NCBI RefSeq assembly: GCF_008710145.1
Contig: NZ_VYKL01000015.1
Location: forward strand, 62,001-126,000
From: Niallia endozanthoxylica
GTDB lineage: Bacteria; Bacillota; Bacilli; Bacillales; Cytobacillaceae
DNA: 64,000 bases
Direction of reading: 5' to 3'
Shown here in pieces: positions 17,544 through 26,975 of the stretch; the stretch's first letter is position 1, and each line of letters begins with the position of its first letter. A program made the translations under genes and the position numbers. Below the pieces are notes generated by a model. It worked only from the letters and a program-made list of their open reading frames with translations. It had not been told where the DNA came from and searched no databases.

Positions 17544-17996
17544 TCACCGCTTAACAATTTCCTCTATTTTTTGCCCGACAGCAAGTGTAAGCTCCTCTGT
17601 CATTTCCGGAATACTTGTTTTTAGGAGCGGATTCATAACCTTTGCCAACTTACCTTCGGCTGTAATCTCCAAAAATCCAGTCATACTTGTTTTATTTTCT
17701 GATAGTTTTGCAGCTTTAAAATAACCATAACCATTAAATTTTTCATTTAATCCCATAAGGTTAAATGTGACCTTTTCCGGTTCTTCCCAATTGGTTATAT
17801 CAACTTTCATTTGTATTTTCTTCTTAATAATTTTCCCAAATGCGCTTTTGAAAGTCCAGGTAGATTCTCTTTCATTAATTATTTCATGATCAATATAACC
17901 AGGAATAAGCGGTGCCCAGGCATCCATTGATTGAACAAATTCCCACACTATTTCTATCGGGACATTCACTTCCATATTGTGTACATGAGAAGACAT
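17544..17996 (-). CDS. CoxG-like SRPBCC family protein
   Basis: A 150-residue START/SRPBCC-fold protein resembling CO dehydrogenase subunit G. It has a VPIEIVWEFVQSMDAWAPLIPGY opening near residues 12-34 (typical CoxG 'cipG' equivalent), alternating strands through the middle, and a long C-terminal helix (PEMTEELTLAVGQKIEEIVKR). No Cox or xanthine-dehydrogenase subunit genes are near, so a CO-oxidation role is unlikely; in other genera CoxG-like proteins help anchor molybdenum hydroxylases to the membrane. It probably binds a lipid or hydrophobic ligand. The ATG lies 11 nt after GGGGGA. Monocistronic with its own terminator. Confidence 0.78.
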   Translation of the reverse strand: MSSHVHNMEVNVPIEIVWEFVQSMDAWAPLIPGYIDHEIINERESTWTFKSAFGKIIKKKIQMKVDITNWEEPEKVTFNLMGLNEKFNGYGYFKAAKLSENKTSMTGFLEITAEGKLAKVMNPLLKTSIPEMTEELTLAVGQKIEEIVKR

Positions 17997-18085
17997 TAGA
18001 ATTTCATCCCCCTTTGTTGTAATTGCACATGTATAGACTTATTCCAAAAAGAATGAGAATATTCTTATATTAACCAACTGATAAT

Positions 18086-18130
18086 GAACTGAAATAAGTC
18101 CGGCCAAATGGTCCGGACTTATTTCAGTTC
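18086..18130. terminator. Bidirectional terminator containing the HD-gene stop codon
   Basis: A perfect 18-bp stem (GAACTGAAATAAGTCCGG) with a 9-nt loop. The stop of the HD-domain gene (18121-18119) lies inside the right arm. Confidence 0.82.
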
Positions 18131-18640
18131 ACCATATACCTTATCTATTTTTTTATCCAATCGTTTTAATATACGGAAGGCCCGTTCTATTTCAATTTGC
18201 CTATAATGATGACTTCCTCCCGGCTCCTCATCTTTTTCATCCGCTTTTTTGACAATTTCCTGAAGCGGTGTCCTAACTATTTCACCACCAGGAAAATAAG
18301 AATCTGTGTGAAAAAGAATGGCAAGGGCAATTTCTTTTGCCTTCACAGGGTTTTCACCTAACCGAATCAATAATTTATGTGCTCTTTCTGCTCCTTTAAT
18401 AGCATGGATATCATTTTGCCGGTATAAATCATAATCCCAATTGCCATTTTTGTACCAAGTATAATGTCCAATATCATGCAGAAAAGCAGCTTTAGCAGCA
18501 CTATCAACATCTACATTCTGCTCTTTGGCATATTGAAAAGCATGATAGGCACATGCAATTGCGTGAACCAAACCAGATCGGGTAACATATTTTTGGGCTA
18601 TATGATGGTTAAAAATATCGGTTAGTAAAACATCTCTCAT
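18119..18640 (-). CDS. HD-domain phosphohydrolase
   Basis: A 173-residue metal-dependent phosphohydrolase of the HD superfamily. The metal ligands are visible: His26 in GLVHAIACAYHAF, the HD pair in AAFLHDIGHYTWY near 55, and later His residues in IHAIKGAERAHKL and ALAILFHTDSYFPGG, the spacing seen in HD nucleotide hydrolases. The physiological substrate cannot be named from sequence. The C-terminal part is charged (KKADEKDEEPGGSHHY) and ends in the terminator stem. The start follows GGAGGGAGAACGT. It is transcribed alone, divergent from ppaC across 339 bp. Confidence 0.83.
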   Translation of the reverse strand: MRDVLLTDIFNHHIAQKYVTRSGLVHAIACAYHAFQYAKEQNVDVDSAAKAAFLHDIGHYTWYKNGNWDYDLYRQNDIHAIKGAERAHKLLIRLGENPVKAKEIALAILFHTDSYFPGGEIVRTPLQEIVKKADEKDEEPGGSHHYRQIEIERAFRILKRLDKKIDKVYGELK

Positions 18641-18979
18641 ACGTTCTCCCTCCAGTCGAACAATTAATATAGGTACGTTGAAACATAAGATATTTTATCT
18701 ATTTTAATCTTTTTTTGATTAGACTGACAAATATATTGTTTTATTATTATATTAATGATTAGAACAATCGGTCTCCAAACATCTCGTAATTTTTTAGCAG
18801 AAAAGGCCATTTCCTTATTATTTTACCAAATCTGACTAATTAAATAGGAAATGGAGAAAATATGAATTAAAATGGCTATTTTTTGCTAAAAATATGTTAA
18901 TATTATGTTTGACGAAACTTATCATTACCATATGAATTAAAAGTTTCACAAATAATTATTTCAGGTAAGGAGTACAAAA
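18641..18979. other. Divergent upstream region of the HD gene and ppaC
   Basis: 339 AT-rich bases with no ORF carrying a ribosome site. It must hold the promoters of both flanking genes; I do not see a convincing operator or structured RNA in it. Confidence 0.5.
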
Positions 18980-19912
18980 ATGGAAAAAATTCTTGTTTTC
19001 GGACATAAAAACCCGGACACAGACACCATCTGTTCGGCAATCGCATATGCACACTTAAAAAATGCGATTGGCTTAAATGCTGAGCCTGTCCGTCTTGGCG
19101 AAATTAACGGAGAAACAAAATATGCATTAGACTATTTTCAAGTCAGTGTACCACGTTTAGTAGAAAAAGTAGCTGCTGAAACAAGCCAAGTTATTTTAGT
19201 GGACCATAATGAGCGTCAACAAAGCGCTGATGACATTGATGAAGTTAGAATACTAGAGGTTATTGACCACCACCGTATTGCCAATTTCCAAACTAGCGAT
19301 CCACTTTATTACCGTGCTGAGCCGGTTGGATGTACAACAACCATCTTAAACAAGCTATATAAAGAACATGGTGTTGAAATTCCAAAAGAAATTGCCGGCT
19401 TAATGCTTTCAGCAATTATTTCCGACTCTTTATTATTCAAGTCACCTACGTGCACAGAGCAGGATATTGCAGCAGCACGTGAATTCGCTGAAATTGCCGG
19501 CGTTGATGCAGACAAATATGGTCTAGAAATGCTAAAAGCAGGTGCTGACCTTAGCGACAAGACAGTGGAACAGTTAATCTCCCTTGATGCAAAAGGTTTT
19601 GACATGGGAAATTATAAAGTCATGGTTGCTCAGGTTAACGCTGTGGATACAAAGGATGTTCTTGAACGCAAAAATGAAATTGAAGCAGCACTTACAAAGA
19701 CAATTGCAGACCAAAATCTTGATTTATTCTTGTTCGTAGTCACAGATATTTTAACAAATGACTCAGTTGGTCTTGCCCTTGGAAAAATGACCAATGCAGT
19801 TGAAACAGCCTTTAATGTGAAGCTTGACAACAACACAGCTGTTTTAAAAGGGGTTGTTTCTCGTAAAAAACAAATCGTACCTGTTTTAACAGATACATTA
19901 AAAGCCCTTTAA
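18980..19912 (+). CDS. ppaC: Manganese-dependent inorganic pyrophosphatase
   Basis: Hydrolyses PPi to two Pi, pulling biosynthetic reactions forward. The 310-residue class II enzyme has the DHH-superfamily metal motifs: [14 protein letters not shown] (residues 7-20), VDHNE near 75 and [10 protein letters not shown] near 96, plus the C-terminal substrate domain with [10 protein letters not shown] near 297. The SD is AAGGAG. It is one of few plus-strand genes in this part of the window and ends in a strong bidirectional terminator. A role alongside PPDK, which makes PPi in the gluconeogenic direction, is plausible but inferred. Confidence 0.96.
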   Translation: MEKILVFGHKNPDTDTICSAIAYAHLKNAIGLNAEPVRLGEINGETKYALDYFQVSVPRLVEKVAAETSQVILVDHNERQQSADDIDEVRILEVIDHHRIANFQTSDPLYYRAEPVGCTTTILNKLYKEHGVEIPKEIAGLMLSAIISDSLLFKSPTCTEQDIAAAREFAEIAGVDADKYGLEMLKAGADLSDKTVEQLISLDAKGFDMGNYKVMVAQVNAVDTKDVLERKNEIEAALTKTIADQNLDLFLFVVTDILTNDSVGLALGKMTNAVETAFNVKLDNNTAVLKGVVSRKKQIVPVLTDTLKAL

Positions 19913-19928
19913 TCATCATAGAACGGAT

Positions 19929-19972
19929 AAAATAAAGAAGCATGGAATGAGCTATTCCATGCTTCTTTATTT
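19929..19972. terminator. Bidirectional terminator between ppaC and the GNAT gene
   Basis: AAATAAAGAAGCATGGAAT and its reverse complement around a 5-nt loop, between convergent genes. Confidence 0.9.
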
Positions 19973-19981
19973 CGGATTCAC

Positions 19982-20455
19982 TTATATAAAAATATTATCC
20001 TTCACATACATAATCATGGCTATTTCGTCACAATGATGCAATTTGGGGCATGTAATACAATCCTTCCATACTTTTTGCGGCATATTATCCTTCACCGTTA
20101 TCTCAAATCCACATTTTTCAAAAAATTCAACTTGATACGTAAGTGAAATTAGTTTTTCAATTCCTAATCGTTTCGTTTCCTCAACAATTTTTTCCACAAG
20201 CATTCTCCCAATGCCCATCTTTAAGGCAGAGGTATCAACCACCAGTGAACGAATCTCGGCTAGTTCCTTATCTAAAATGGTTAAGCTTGCTGACCCTATG
20301 ACCTCTCCGTCCTTTTCTGCAACAAAGATAGAAAAAATATTTTGATACAGTGATTCTTTCGTTCTTGGCAGCAGTATCTCTTTTTCTGAATAAATATTGA
20401 TTAACTCATGTAATCTATCAATATCTGAAATTTTTGCCCTTCTGATTTCAACCAT
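19982..20455 (-). CDS. GNAT-family N-acetyltransferase, ArgA-like
   Basis: A 157-residue acetyl-CoA-dependent acetyltransferase. The acetyl-CoA loop is LVVDTSALKMGIGRMLVEKIV near residues 72-92, and the C-terminal cluster KVWKDCITCPKLHHCDE resembles short stand-alone N-acetylglutamate synthase-type proteins of Firmicutes. ArgA activity is therefore a candidate but not established, as this organism likely also makes acetylglutamate through ArgJ. The ATG at 20455 follows AAAGGTGAGG; a longer frame to 20500 adds 15 residues without an SD. It is convergent with ppaC and shares its terminator. Confidence 0.8.
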   Translation of the reverse strand: MVEIRRAKISDIDRLHELINIYSEKEILLPRTKESLYQNIFSIFVAEKDGEVIGSASLTILDKELAEIRSLVVDTSALKMGIGRMLVEKIVEETKRLGIEKLISLTYQVEFFEKCGFEITVKDNMPQKVWKDCITCPKLHHCDEIAMIMYVKDNIFI

Positions 20456-20582
20456 TGTTGTCCTCACCTTTATCGAATTGTCTTTAATGTTTATTATCAT
20501 ACTTTATTTTCAGAAAAAGTCAATAAATAATCACAAAATTGTATAATTATAAAGTATTTTATTCATCACCCGAGTGTTTACG

Positions 20583-20618
20583 CAAAAAAAAACAGCTAAG
20601 ACCAAATTCCTTAGCTGC
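20583..20618 (-). terminator. ppiB terminator
   Basis: Minus strand: CAGCTAAG / CTTAGCTG stem followed by T8, after the ppiB stop. Confidence 0.87.
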
Positions 20619-20636
20619 TTTTCTCATATTCAATTA

Positions 20637-21074
20637 TTATGCATCAAATACTTCAACTTTTTCCATAACATCTCCATTTTTCATGGAAAGCACTGCATCA
20701 ATTCCAGATGTTACTTTTCCGAAAACTGTATGTACTCCATCTAAATGCGGCTGTGGCTCATGAACGATAAAAAACTGGCTGCCTCCAGTGTCTCTTCCAG
20801 CGTGTGCCATTGATAATGAACCAACCTCATGCTTATGCGGATTTCCTTCGGTTTCACATTTGATTGTGTAGCCTGGTCCACCCATTCCTGTTCCAGTAGG
20901 ATCTCCACCTTGCGAAACAAACCCAGGAATTACACGGTGAAAAATAACACCATTATAAAAACCGCTGTTCGCTAGCTTTTCAAAATTTGCAACCGTATTA
21001 GGCGCTTCATTTGGGAATAAATCAAATTCAATTTTCTCACCATTTTGCATCTGTATGTATCCTTTTTTAGCCAT
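20637..21074 (-). CDS. ppiB: Cyclophilin-type peptidyl-prolyl cis-trans isomerase B
   Basis: Catalyses proline isomerisation during folding in the cytoplasm. The 145-residue protein has the whole cyclophilin core: [40 protein letters not shown] with the catalytic Arg and the Phe/Gln pocket, then [19 protein letters not shown] and [12 protein letters not shown]. It lacks a signal peptide, matching cytosolic Bacillus PpiB. The ATG at 21074 sits behind AAAAAAGGAG; the longer frame to 21143 has no SD and adds 23 unrelated residues. Single gene with its own terminator. Confidence 0.96.
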   Translation of the reverse strand: MAKKGYIQMQNGEKIEFDLFPNEAPNTVANFEKLANSGFYNGVIFHRVIPGFVSQGGDPTGTGMGGPGYTIKCETEGNPHKHEVGSLSMAHAGRDTGGSQFFIVHEPQPHLDGVHTVFGKVTSGIDAVLSMKNGDVMEKVEVFDA

Positions 21075-21169
21075 TTGTATCCAACTCCTTTTTTTTAATG
21101 AAACAAACAAAATAATCATATCATTATTTACATCATTACACAAAGATAAGGGAACAATCTATATGGTAT

Positions 21170-21979
21170 TTATTTAGCAACGAAAAAATTCGCCAATTCC
21201 ACAATCATTGCACCCATTCGTTCATGCTCTGGTACAACGATTCTCTCCACACCAACATCACGCAAGGCTTCAGCTGTCACTTTACCCACTGCGGTTGCAA
21301 CGGTTTTATCCTTAAAAGCAGTGATAAGCTCGTATCCAATTCCTATTTCTTGTGCATAGCTGAATAGGGAATGAACTTGAATGGCGGTTGTAAAGCAAAC
21401 CGCATCCACTTTGCCAGTTAAGATTTCATGGCATAGAACTTCAACCGTTTCCCTAACTGGCGGAATATGCTGATAGGGCAGCAACTGAGTCGTCACAGCA
21501 CCTTTAGTTGCTAAAAAGTTCATTAAAGCAGGAGCTTTTTCACCATGAAGTTGAACAACCGTCTTTTTGCCTAAAAAATCAAAATCCTTTAACTGACGAA
21601 TGAGTCCCTGAGTCGTACCATCATCATCAGAAGCAACACTTTTTAATTCAAATTTCTTTAGGGCAGCAGCTGATTTATAGCCTCTTGTAGCTATTTTTGC
21701 GTTTCGAAGCTGTTTGATAAACACCTCTTTTTTTCCTAAACTCTCCGCTAGCTCCAGTAAAGTCTGAAAGCCAATACCCGTTGTGAAGATAACCCAGTCA
21801 GCCCCCGACTCCACAAAGTCTTCAAGATCACGCTTTACCTCCTCATCCGCTTTATATACTGTTCCTTGGAGAGAACGTACTGCGGCCGTTCCTCCCTGTT
21901 TCTCAATTAATATGGTCATTTCCTCTGTCTTACGTGATGCCCCAAGTACTATATGCTTTCCTGCTAATGCATTACCCAA
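21170..21979 (-). CDS. Uroporphyrinogen-III synthase (HemD) family protein
   Basis: A 269-residue HemD-fold protein with two Rossmann-like lobes: KHIVLGASRKTEEMTILIEKQGG at the start, WVIFTTGIGFQTLLELAESLG near 80-100, VDAVCFTTAIQVHSLFSYAQE near 190-210 and TVATAVGKVTAEALRDVGVERIVVPEHERMGAMI at the end, all in the order of uroporphyrinogen-III synthases. No other heme genes are near, so it may be a stand-alone paralogue of the hemD in the main heme operon, of uncertain activity. I prefer a TTG start at 21979 with AAAGGGTGA five bases before it; a GTG at 21988 overlaps that SD. Confidence 0.8.
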   Translation of the reverse strand: MGNALAGKHIVLGASRKTEEMTILIEKQGGTAAVRSLQGTVYKADEEVKRDLEDFVESGADWVIFTTGIGFQTLLELAESLGKKEVFIKQLRNAKIATRGYKSAAALKKFELKSVASDDDGTTQGLIRQLKDFDFLGKKTVVQLHGEKAPALMNFLATKGAVTTQLLPYQHIPPVRETVEVLCHEILTGKVDAVCFTTAIQVHSLFSYAQEIGIGYELITAFKDKTVATAVGKVTAEALRDVGVERIVVPEHERMGAMIVELANFFVAK

Positions 21980-22079
21980 TAGAATCACCCTTTTCTTCTA
22001 TTTATGCTACCTTTATTTTTACATATATGTATTGTATTTAATAGGGCAGCTTATGACCTTTTATACACAATAATCAAAT

Positions 22080-22109
22080 AGCCTCGGTTCACGACTGAAC
22101 CCGAGGCCT
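22080..22109 (-). terminator. Hairpin after the HAD phosphatase gene
   Basis: GCCTCGGGTTCAG / GTGAACCGAGGC stem close behind the stop. The T run is weak, so this could be a terminator or only a 3' stabilising hairpin. Confidence 0.65.
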
Positions 22110-22115
22110 GGAAAT

Positions 22116-22916
22116 CTACTCTGTTTTGCTTTCATTTAGACTTGCTAAAATAGTAAACAACTCATCTAACTGCTTAATTTCATAATCAGGAACTACTTCA
22201 TTGTGTTCTTTATTCGTCCGATTGATCCAAACTGATTTAATTCCTGCACGCGAAGCACCTAATATATCCGTCATTAAATTATCCCCTACCATCAACACTT
22301 CATCTTTTTGAAGATCGAGCAATGATAGTGCATGCTCAAAAATAGTTGGATCAGGTTTCCCTCTTCCAAAGGCTCCCGAGATGACGATTTGGTCAAAATA
22401 AGGAACGAGTTCAGATGTAATCGTAAGCTTGGTTTGCTGAAGATCAGGTGAACCATTTGTGAGTAATAATAATTTATATTTCCCTTTCAATTGATCTAAT
22501 ACAGAAAAACTGTCATCGTACACAAATGGTCTGCGGCGTCTTTCTTCAGGAAAGCGTTCAGCCAAGAGGGCAGCAAATTCATCATCATTAATTCCATGCT
22601 GCTCTAAGCCTCTCTTCCATGATTCTTTTCGATAAGTTGGGACAATGTCCTTCATTTTACGAAATTGCTCATGATCATCTAAAAAGTTTCCCCATAAACC
22701 TTCAAAAGGATTGATACCAATCATTTGCGTGAAAGGATACGTTTCATAACTTGAATAAAGTTTTCTTGCTTCTTCTCGAACAGACTCTTCAAGTTGTTCA
22801 GGGTCAACTTGATAGTTATCTGCCGCTACTTGACAAGTTGCAGTAAATGCTTCTTTCACACTTCGTTGATCCCAAAGAAGCGTGTCGTCAAGATCAAAAA
22901 AAATAGCTTTTATCAT
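22116..22916 (-). CDS. HAD-superfamily hydrolase (YjjG/YfnB-type phosphatase)
   Basis: A 266-residue haloacid-dehalogenase-fold phosphatase. Motif I is [11 protein letters not shown] (residues 5-15, nucleophile Asp8), motif II is [11 protein letters not shown] near 151, the Lys motif is [18 protein letters not shown] near 180 and motif III is [19 protein letters not shown] near 212. The helical cap between motifs I and II and the pattern of the core resemble pyrimidine 5'-nucleotidase YjjG and Bacillus YfnB. The true substrate is unknown. It is 38 bp downstream of ilvE on the same strand, possibly co-transcribed. Confidence 0.87.
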   Translation of the reverse strand: MIKAIFFDLDDTLLWDQRSVKEAFTATCQVAADNYQVDPEQLEESVREEARKLYSSYETYPFTQMIGINPFEGLWGNFLDDHEQFRKMKDIVPTYRKESWKRGLEQHGINDDEFAALLAERFPEERRRRPFVYDDSFSVLDQLKGKYKLLLLTNGSPDLQQTKLTITSELVPYFDQIVISGAFGRGKPDPTIFEHALSLLDLQKDEVLMVGDNLMTDILGASRAGIKSVWINRTNKEHNEVVPDYEIKQLDELFTILASLNESKTE

Positions 22917-22953
22917 GCAGGTTCCTCTCTCTTCTCTTCTTTAATAGAATCTT

Positions 22954-24045
22954 TTATTTATGTTCAACCTTCTGTTCTACTTCTACAACCCAGCCGAATG
23001 GATCAGACTCTTTTCCAAGTTGAATACCTGTTAACGTATTATATAATTTCATAGACAACTCGCCTGTCTGACCGCCATTTACGATGATTCTTTCATTATT
23101 CCAAAATAATTCTCCCACTGGTGAAATAACTGCTGCCGTACCTGTGCCAAATACCTCTTCTAGCTGGCCATCTTTATACGCTTGAAATATTTCATCAATT
23201 GAAATTCTTTTTTCAACAACTGGTACATTCCAGTGCTTTAATAAATGGATGATGGAATCTCTTGTAATACCAGCTAAAATACTTCCATTTAATTCCGGAG
23301 TGACTACTTCACCGTTGATTTTGAAGAAAATATTCATACTTCCTACTTCTTCAATATATTTTCTCTCCACTCCATCAAGCCATAGCACCTGTGAATATCC
23401 TTTTTCTTCCGCCACTTCCTGTGCTTTTAAACTTGACGCATAGTTACCTGCAGTTTTGGCTTGACCTGTTCCGCCTGCTACCGCACGAACATATTTATTT
23501 TCAACAGCTATTTTAACTGGATGGATACCTTCTTTATAGTAAGAACCAACCGGTGACATAATAATCATAAATTTGTAATTATTTGCTGGATGAACCCCTA
23601 GAGTCGGCTCAGTAGATATAATAAATGGACGAACATAGAGAGAGGTTCCCTCTGCCTGTGGTACCCATTCACGATCAATATTAATGAGTTCTTTCAATGC
23701 CTCAAGCGCTAGCTCTTCATCAATAGCAGGAATACAAAGTCTATCATTTGATTGGTTTAATCTTTGCATATTTTTTTCAGGTCTAAACAACAGCACTTTT
23801 CCATCCTCTGAAAAATATGCTTTTAAACCCTCGAACACTGTTTGTCCATAATGAAAAATCATAGCAGATGGTTCGATTGTAATCGGTTGGTAAGGGGTAA
23901 TCCGTGCATCATGCCAGCCTTTATCTGATGAGTAATCCATCACAAACATATGATCAGTAAAAACCTTACCGAATACAAGATTATTAACATCAGGTTTTTG
24001 TTTTTTATTTGTGGTTAGGGTGATACTAATATTTTTGTTTGACAT
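22954..24045 (-). CDS. ilvE: Branched-chain amino acid aminotransferase
   Basis: Transaminates leucine, isoleucine and valine with 2-oxoglutarate. The 363-residue class IV PLP enzyme is of the longer, eukaryote-like BCAT type. It shows IFHYGQTVFEGLKAYF near residue 65, YVRPFIISTEPTLGVHPA near 140, the PLP lysine in GQAKTAGNYASSLKAQ near 195-210, VLWLDGVERKYIEEVGSMNIFF and GTGTAAVISPVGEL near the end. The ATG at 24045 lies ten bases after GGAG; an in-frame TTG a little upstream is less likely. It could act in synthesis or, with odh-type enzymes, in branched-chain degradation. No T-box or clear CodY box was found. Confidence 0.94.
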   Translation of the reverse strand: MSNKNISITLTTNKKQKPDVNNLVFGKVFTDHMFVMDYSSDKGWHDARITPYQPITIEPSAMIFHYGQTVFEGLKAYFSEDGKVLLFRPEKNMQRLNQSNDRLCIPAIDEELALEALKELINIDREWVPQAEGTSLYVRPFIISTEPTLGVHPANNYKFMIIMSPVGSYYKEGIHPVKIAVENKYVRAVAGGTGQAKTAGNYASSLKAQEVAEEKGYSQVLWLDGVERKYIEEVGSMNIFFKINGEVVTPELNGSILAGITRDSIIHLLKHWNVPVVEKRISIDEIFQAYKDGQLEEVFGTGTAAVISPVGELFWNNERIIVNGGQTGELSMKLYNTLTGIQLGKESDPFGWVVEVEQKVEHK

Positions 24046-24183
24046 GATTTTCGTCTCCAATCTAAATATAAAACTAAATTATGAAAAAACTGATAGTAAT
24101 ACTTTATCACAAAATATCAAATTTTAAATATAAATTATTTTGAAAAATATTTATTTTATCATTTTTAATCCAACATAACTCTT

Positions 24184-26325
24184 TTAAGGTTCAATGTAAT
24201 TCTCAATAAGATTCTTCCACTCTCTGCCCATATCTATCGCATCATCTATTCCTTGATTCAGTTTTTCTTTCCACTTTGGAGCCTCTTCATTCAGCTTTTC
24301 TTTCCATTTATCCGTTTGTCCCTTCAACAGCTGCTGATAATCTGATTCTTCCTCTACTTGTTGGGCACGAACAGAATCCGTTGAAAATTCTTCCGCTTCA
24401 ATATAAGGCTTTATACTTTCCATAATGGTTTTAAATATTGGAACTACTGTTTCAGAACTGCTCGATGATAAATAATGCTCTCTGTCTGTCTGATCATATC
24501 CAAGCCAAACTGCACCGACAATATTTGGCGTGTAACCGACAAACCATTGATCTTTCGTACCGTTTATATCCTGGTAAGGAAGTTGAGTAGATCCTGTTTT
24601 ACCGGCCAGCTCCATACCATGAATCTGGGCTTCTTTTCCTGTTCCTGACTCGACAACACCAAGCAGCATGGATGTTATATCCTTCGCAACCTTTTTAGAG
24701 GTTACTCTTGTTGTCTCCTTCTTATAATTAGCTATTTCATTTCCTGTTGGTCCGATAATTTTTGTGATGAAATGGGCCCCCTCTCTTTTCCCTTCATTTG
24801 GAAAAACTGTATAGGCCTCAGCTAGTTGTAATGGAGAAACCCCTTTACTCATGCCTCCTAATGCAATCCCTAGATAATGATCATTAGGTTCAAGCGATAT
24901 TCCAAATTTCTCTAATGAGGCAATCCCCTTATTTAAACCAATCTCATTTAGAAGCCAGACAGTTGGAACATTTAATGATTGCTCTACCGCTTCATACATT
25001 GAGACTTCACCTTGAAACGTTCGCGAAAAATTCTCCGGTGCGTAATCACCAATTTGGAGTGGTTCATCTTTAAGAATGGAAGTCGTTTCATAGCCCTCCT
25101 CGAGTGCAGGAGTATAAACAGCGAGCGGCTTCAATGTAGACCCGGGCTGCGCTTTCATATGGGTAACCCGGTTAAAGCCGCGGAAAACATAATCGCCTCT
25201 GCCTCCTACAAGCCCAAGAACACCCCCTGTGTTAGGATTTAAAAGTACCGAGCCGCTTTGAACGATTGTTTCTCCTTTTCCAGCTGGAAAGATAGAATCT
25301 CGATTATACACTTGCTCTAACATCGATTGAATATTTTGATCCATTTCCGTATAAATGCGATAACCCCGTGTCATAATCTCTTCCTGCGTAAGCCCATAGG
25401 TAGAAATAGCTTCATCTAATACAGCATCAACATAATAAGGATATTTACGCTTGATATAGCTTCCTCCGCCGTCTTCTAAAATAATCTTTTCACTCTTAGC
25501 CTCATTGTACTCGTCGTTTGTAATAAACCCTTGCTCTTTCATACTGAACAGAACAACATCTCTTCTTTTCATCGCCCGCTCATAGTGGCGATAGGGGTCA
25601 AGCGCTGACGGCGACTGTAGCAGCCCAGCCAACATTGCAGCTTCACTGATTGATACTTTACTTATGTCTTTATTAAAATATCTCTTTGCCGCTTGGTCGA
25701 TTCCCCATGACCCGCTTCCAAAAAAAACTTGATTTAAGTACATGCTCAGTATTTCATCTTTTGAATAGTTTTTTTCAATTTCAACGGCCAAAAATAGCTC
25801 TTCTATTTTCCTCCGATAGGTTTGTTCTGGTGAAAGCAAGGCATTTTTGGCAAGTTGTTGTGTAATCGTACTGCCCCCGCCGGTAATGCTTCCCGCAAAA
25901 AGATTATTAAAAAATGCTCTTGTCATGCCTTTAATATCAAAGCCGTTATGTTCTATGAACCTGCGATCCTCGATAGCAATAACTGCATTAGGGATATGTG
26001 CAGGCAGGTCCTTCACATCAATTCCTTCTGTTCGATTGGTATCAACCTTCGTTGCTACATCACCATCTTTATCATAAATAACAGTTGTTTGCGTTAAACC
26101 TTCCTGCAGGGACTGCACATTCGCCTGCGAGGCAGTAAATGCAAAAAAGAGAATGGTCAATAAAACAATCATCAGACCGCTTAATAATAGAATTTGCGTC
26201 AGGTGTTTTTTTCTCCAAAAACTCCTAATCACTTCTAATATTTGTTTTAATATCTTAATTACAGGAGGACTCACACGCTGCCAAATATTATTTATTACAT
26301 TCCAAATAGGTCGAAATCTTTCCAT
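24184..26325 (-). CDS. Class A penicillin-binding protein (transglycosylase/transpeptidase)
   Basis: A 713-residue bifunctional cell-wall synthase. One membrane segment (residues 43-65) follows a basic N-terminal tail. The GT51 domain has motifs EDRRFIEHNGFD, GGSTITQQLAKN, RRKIEELFLAVEIE and KDEILSMYLNQVFFG. The transpeptidase domain has SxxK in PGSTLKPLAVY, SLN in EQSLNVPT and KTGS in ELAGKTGSTQLPY. The C-terminal tail is charged and contains a near-repeat of KWKEKLN, an unusual amphipathic ending. Its ATG follows GAGGAGATGAA and lies exactly 27 nt downstream of dispersed repeat copy 1 in the same orientation. It resembles B. subtilis PbpG/PbpD type enzymes; the exact orthologue is unclear. 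Confidence 0.93.
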   Translation of the reverse strand: MERFRPIWNVINNIWQRVSPPVIKILKQILEVIRSFWRKKHLTQILLLSGLMIVLLTILFFAFTASQANVQSLQEGLTQTTVIYDKDGDVATKVDTNRTEGIDVKDLPAHIPNAVIAIEDRRFIEHNGFDIKGMTRAFFNNLFAGSITGGGSTITQQLAKNALLSPEQTYRRKIEELFLAVEIEKNYSKDEILSMYLNQVFFGSGSWGIDQAAKRYFNKDISKVSISEAAMLAGLLQSPSALDPYRHYERAMKRRDVVLFSMKEQGFITNDEYNEAKSEKIILEDGGGSYIKRKYPYYVDAVLDEAISTYGLTQEEIMTRGYRIYTEMDQNIQSMLEQVYNRDSIFPAGKGETIVQSGSVLLNPNTGGVLGLVGGRGDYVFRGFNRVTHMKAQPGSTLKPLAVYTPALEEGYETTSILKDEPLQIGDYAPENFSRTFQGEVSMYEAVEQSLNVPTVWLLNEIGLNKGIASLEKFGISLEPNDHYLGIALGGMSKGVSPLQLAEAYTVFPNEGKREGAHFITKIIGPTGNEIANYKKETTRVTSKKVAKDITSMLLGVVESGTGKEAQIHGMELAGKTGSTQLPYQDINGTKDQWFVGYTPNIVGAVWLGYDQTDREHYLSSSSSETVVPIFKTIMESIKPYIEAEEFSTDSVRAQQVEEESDYQQLLKGQTDKWKEKLNEEAPKWKEKLNQGIDDAIDMGREWKNLIENYIEP

Positions 26326-26352
26326 TTCATCTCCTCTAATCTTTATAAAAGG

Positions 26353-26569
26353 TTTATCCCACTCTTAACGGACAGTAAGACCCCTACCTCAAGATTATGA
26401 GTATACAAAAGAAGATAGGTGGGGGATCAATTGTCCGTAAAGGTCCATTCGTGAAATCACAGACTAAGAACGCCACATTTGTGGCAACGTCTGTGTGACC
26501 CACATCCTGTGGGCCTCAACTACCATCAGTGGGGGATGGAAAAAAACACTGACGGAAGTTTCACTTTAT
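26353..26569 (-). repeat. Dispersed repeat, copy 1 (long form)
   Basis: A 217-bp element flanked on both sides by TTTAT (26353-26357 and 26565-26569). On the minus strand it opens AAAGTGAAACTTCC and closes AAGAGTGGGATAAA, like copies at 55819-56039 and 61965-62121. Internal stems include CCCCCACCT / AGGTGGGGG-type arms and an ACAGACG...GTCTGTG module with GCCAC / GTGGC inside. The repeated ATAAA edges suggest insertion with target duplication. It sits in the 5' leader of the PBP gene in the same orientation. Confidence 0.85.
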
Positions 26570-26784
26570 CTTTTCTTTACTAATATTAGCTTATAATAAA
26601 TATAATTGAAAAGACTAACTTAAACATGTACAGGTATTCCAAAATAAAACGAATAAGCGAAACATCTTTTTAAAAAATTCAGACTTTTTTTAAAAAAACT
26701 ATATTCTTTTCTCTCATTTTCATATATACTGTATTATAACAACAAGAAAAATAAAAATTCTGTATTATAAAAGGAGAGGGTAAA

Positions 26785-26895
26785 ATGAATGTATTAACAA
26801 GCAAAATCTGTCCTGAGTGTGGTCAAACAGTAAACGAGCAAATTGAATCACATTTAATGGAATGTGATCGCTGCCTCTCAAAAAAGACCGAATAA
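26785..26895 (+). CDS. YhfH-type small zinc-ribbon protein
   Basis: A 36-residue ORF (MNVLTSKICPECGQTVNEQI at the start) with CPECG near residues 9-13 and CDRCLS near 27-32, giving two CxxC pairs for one zinc. It resembles the YhfH family of tiny Bacillus proteins of unknown role. GGAGAGGG lies seven bases before the ATG and a good terminator follows 50 bp later, which supports a real gene despite its size. Confidence 0.75.
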   Translation: MNVLTSKICPECGQTVNEQIESHLMECDRCLSKKTE

Positions 26896-26942
26896 CCACA
26901 AATTTGACTATTTAAGCATATGTAAGATTATGTAAAACATAA

Positions 26943-26973
26943 GAAAAAGCCCTCCGGTTAAGGAGGGCTTTTG
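26943..26973 (+). terminator. Terminator after the YhfH-type gene
   Basis: AAAAGCCCTCC / GGAGGGCTTTT stem with a short GGTTAA loop. Confidence 0.9.
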
Positions 26974-26975
26974 TA

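Noticed and set aside
24046-24183. A possible CodY box upstream of ilvE
   Set aside because: ATTTTTCAAAATAAT is only loosely like the AATTTTCNGAAAATT consensus and the whole region is AT-rich, so chance matches are expected.
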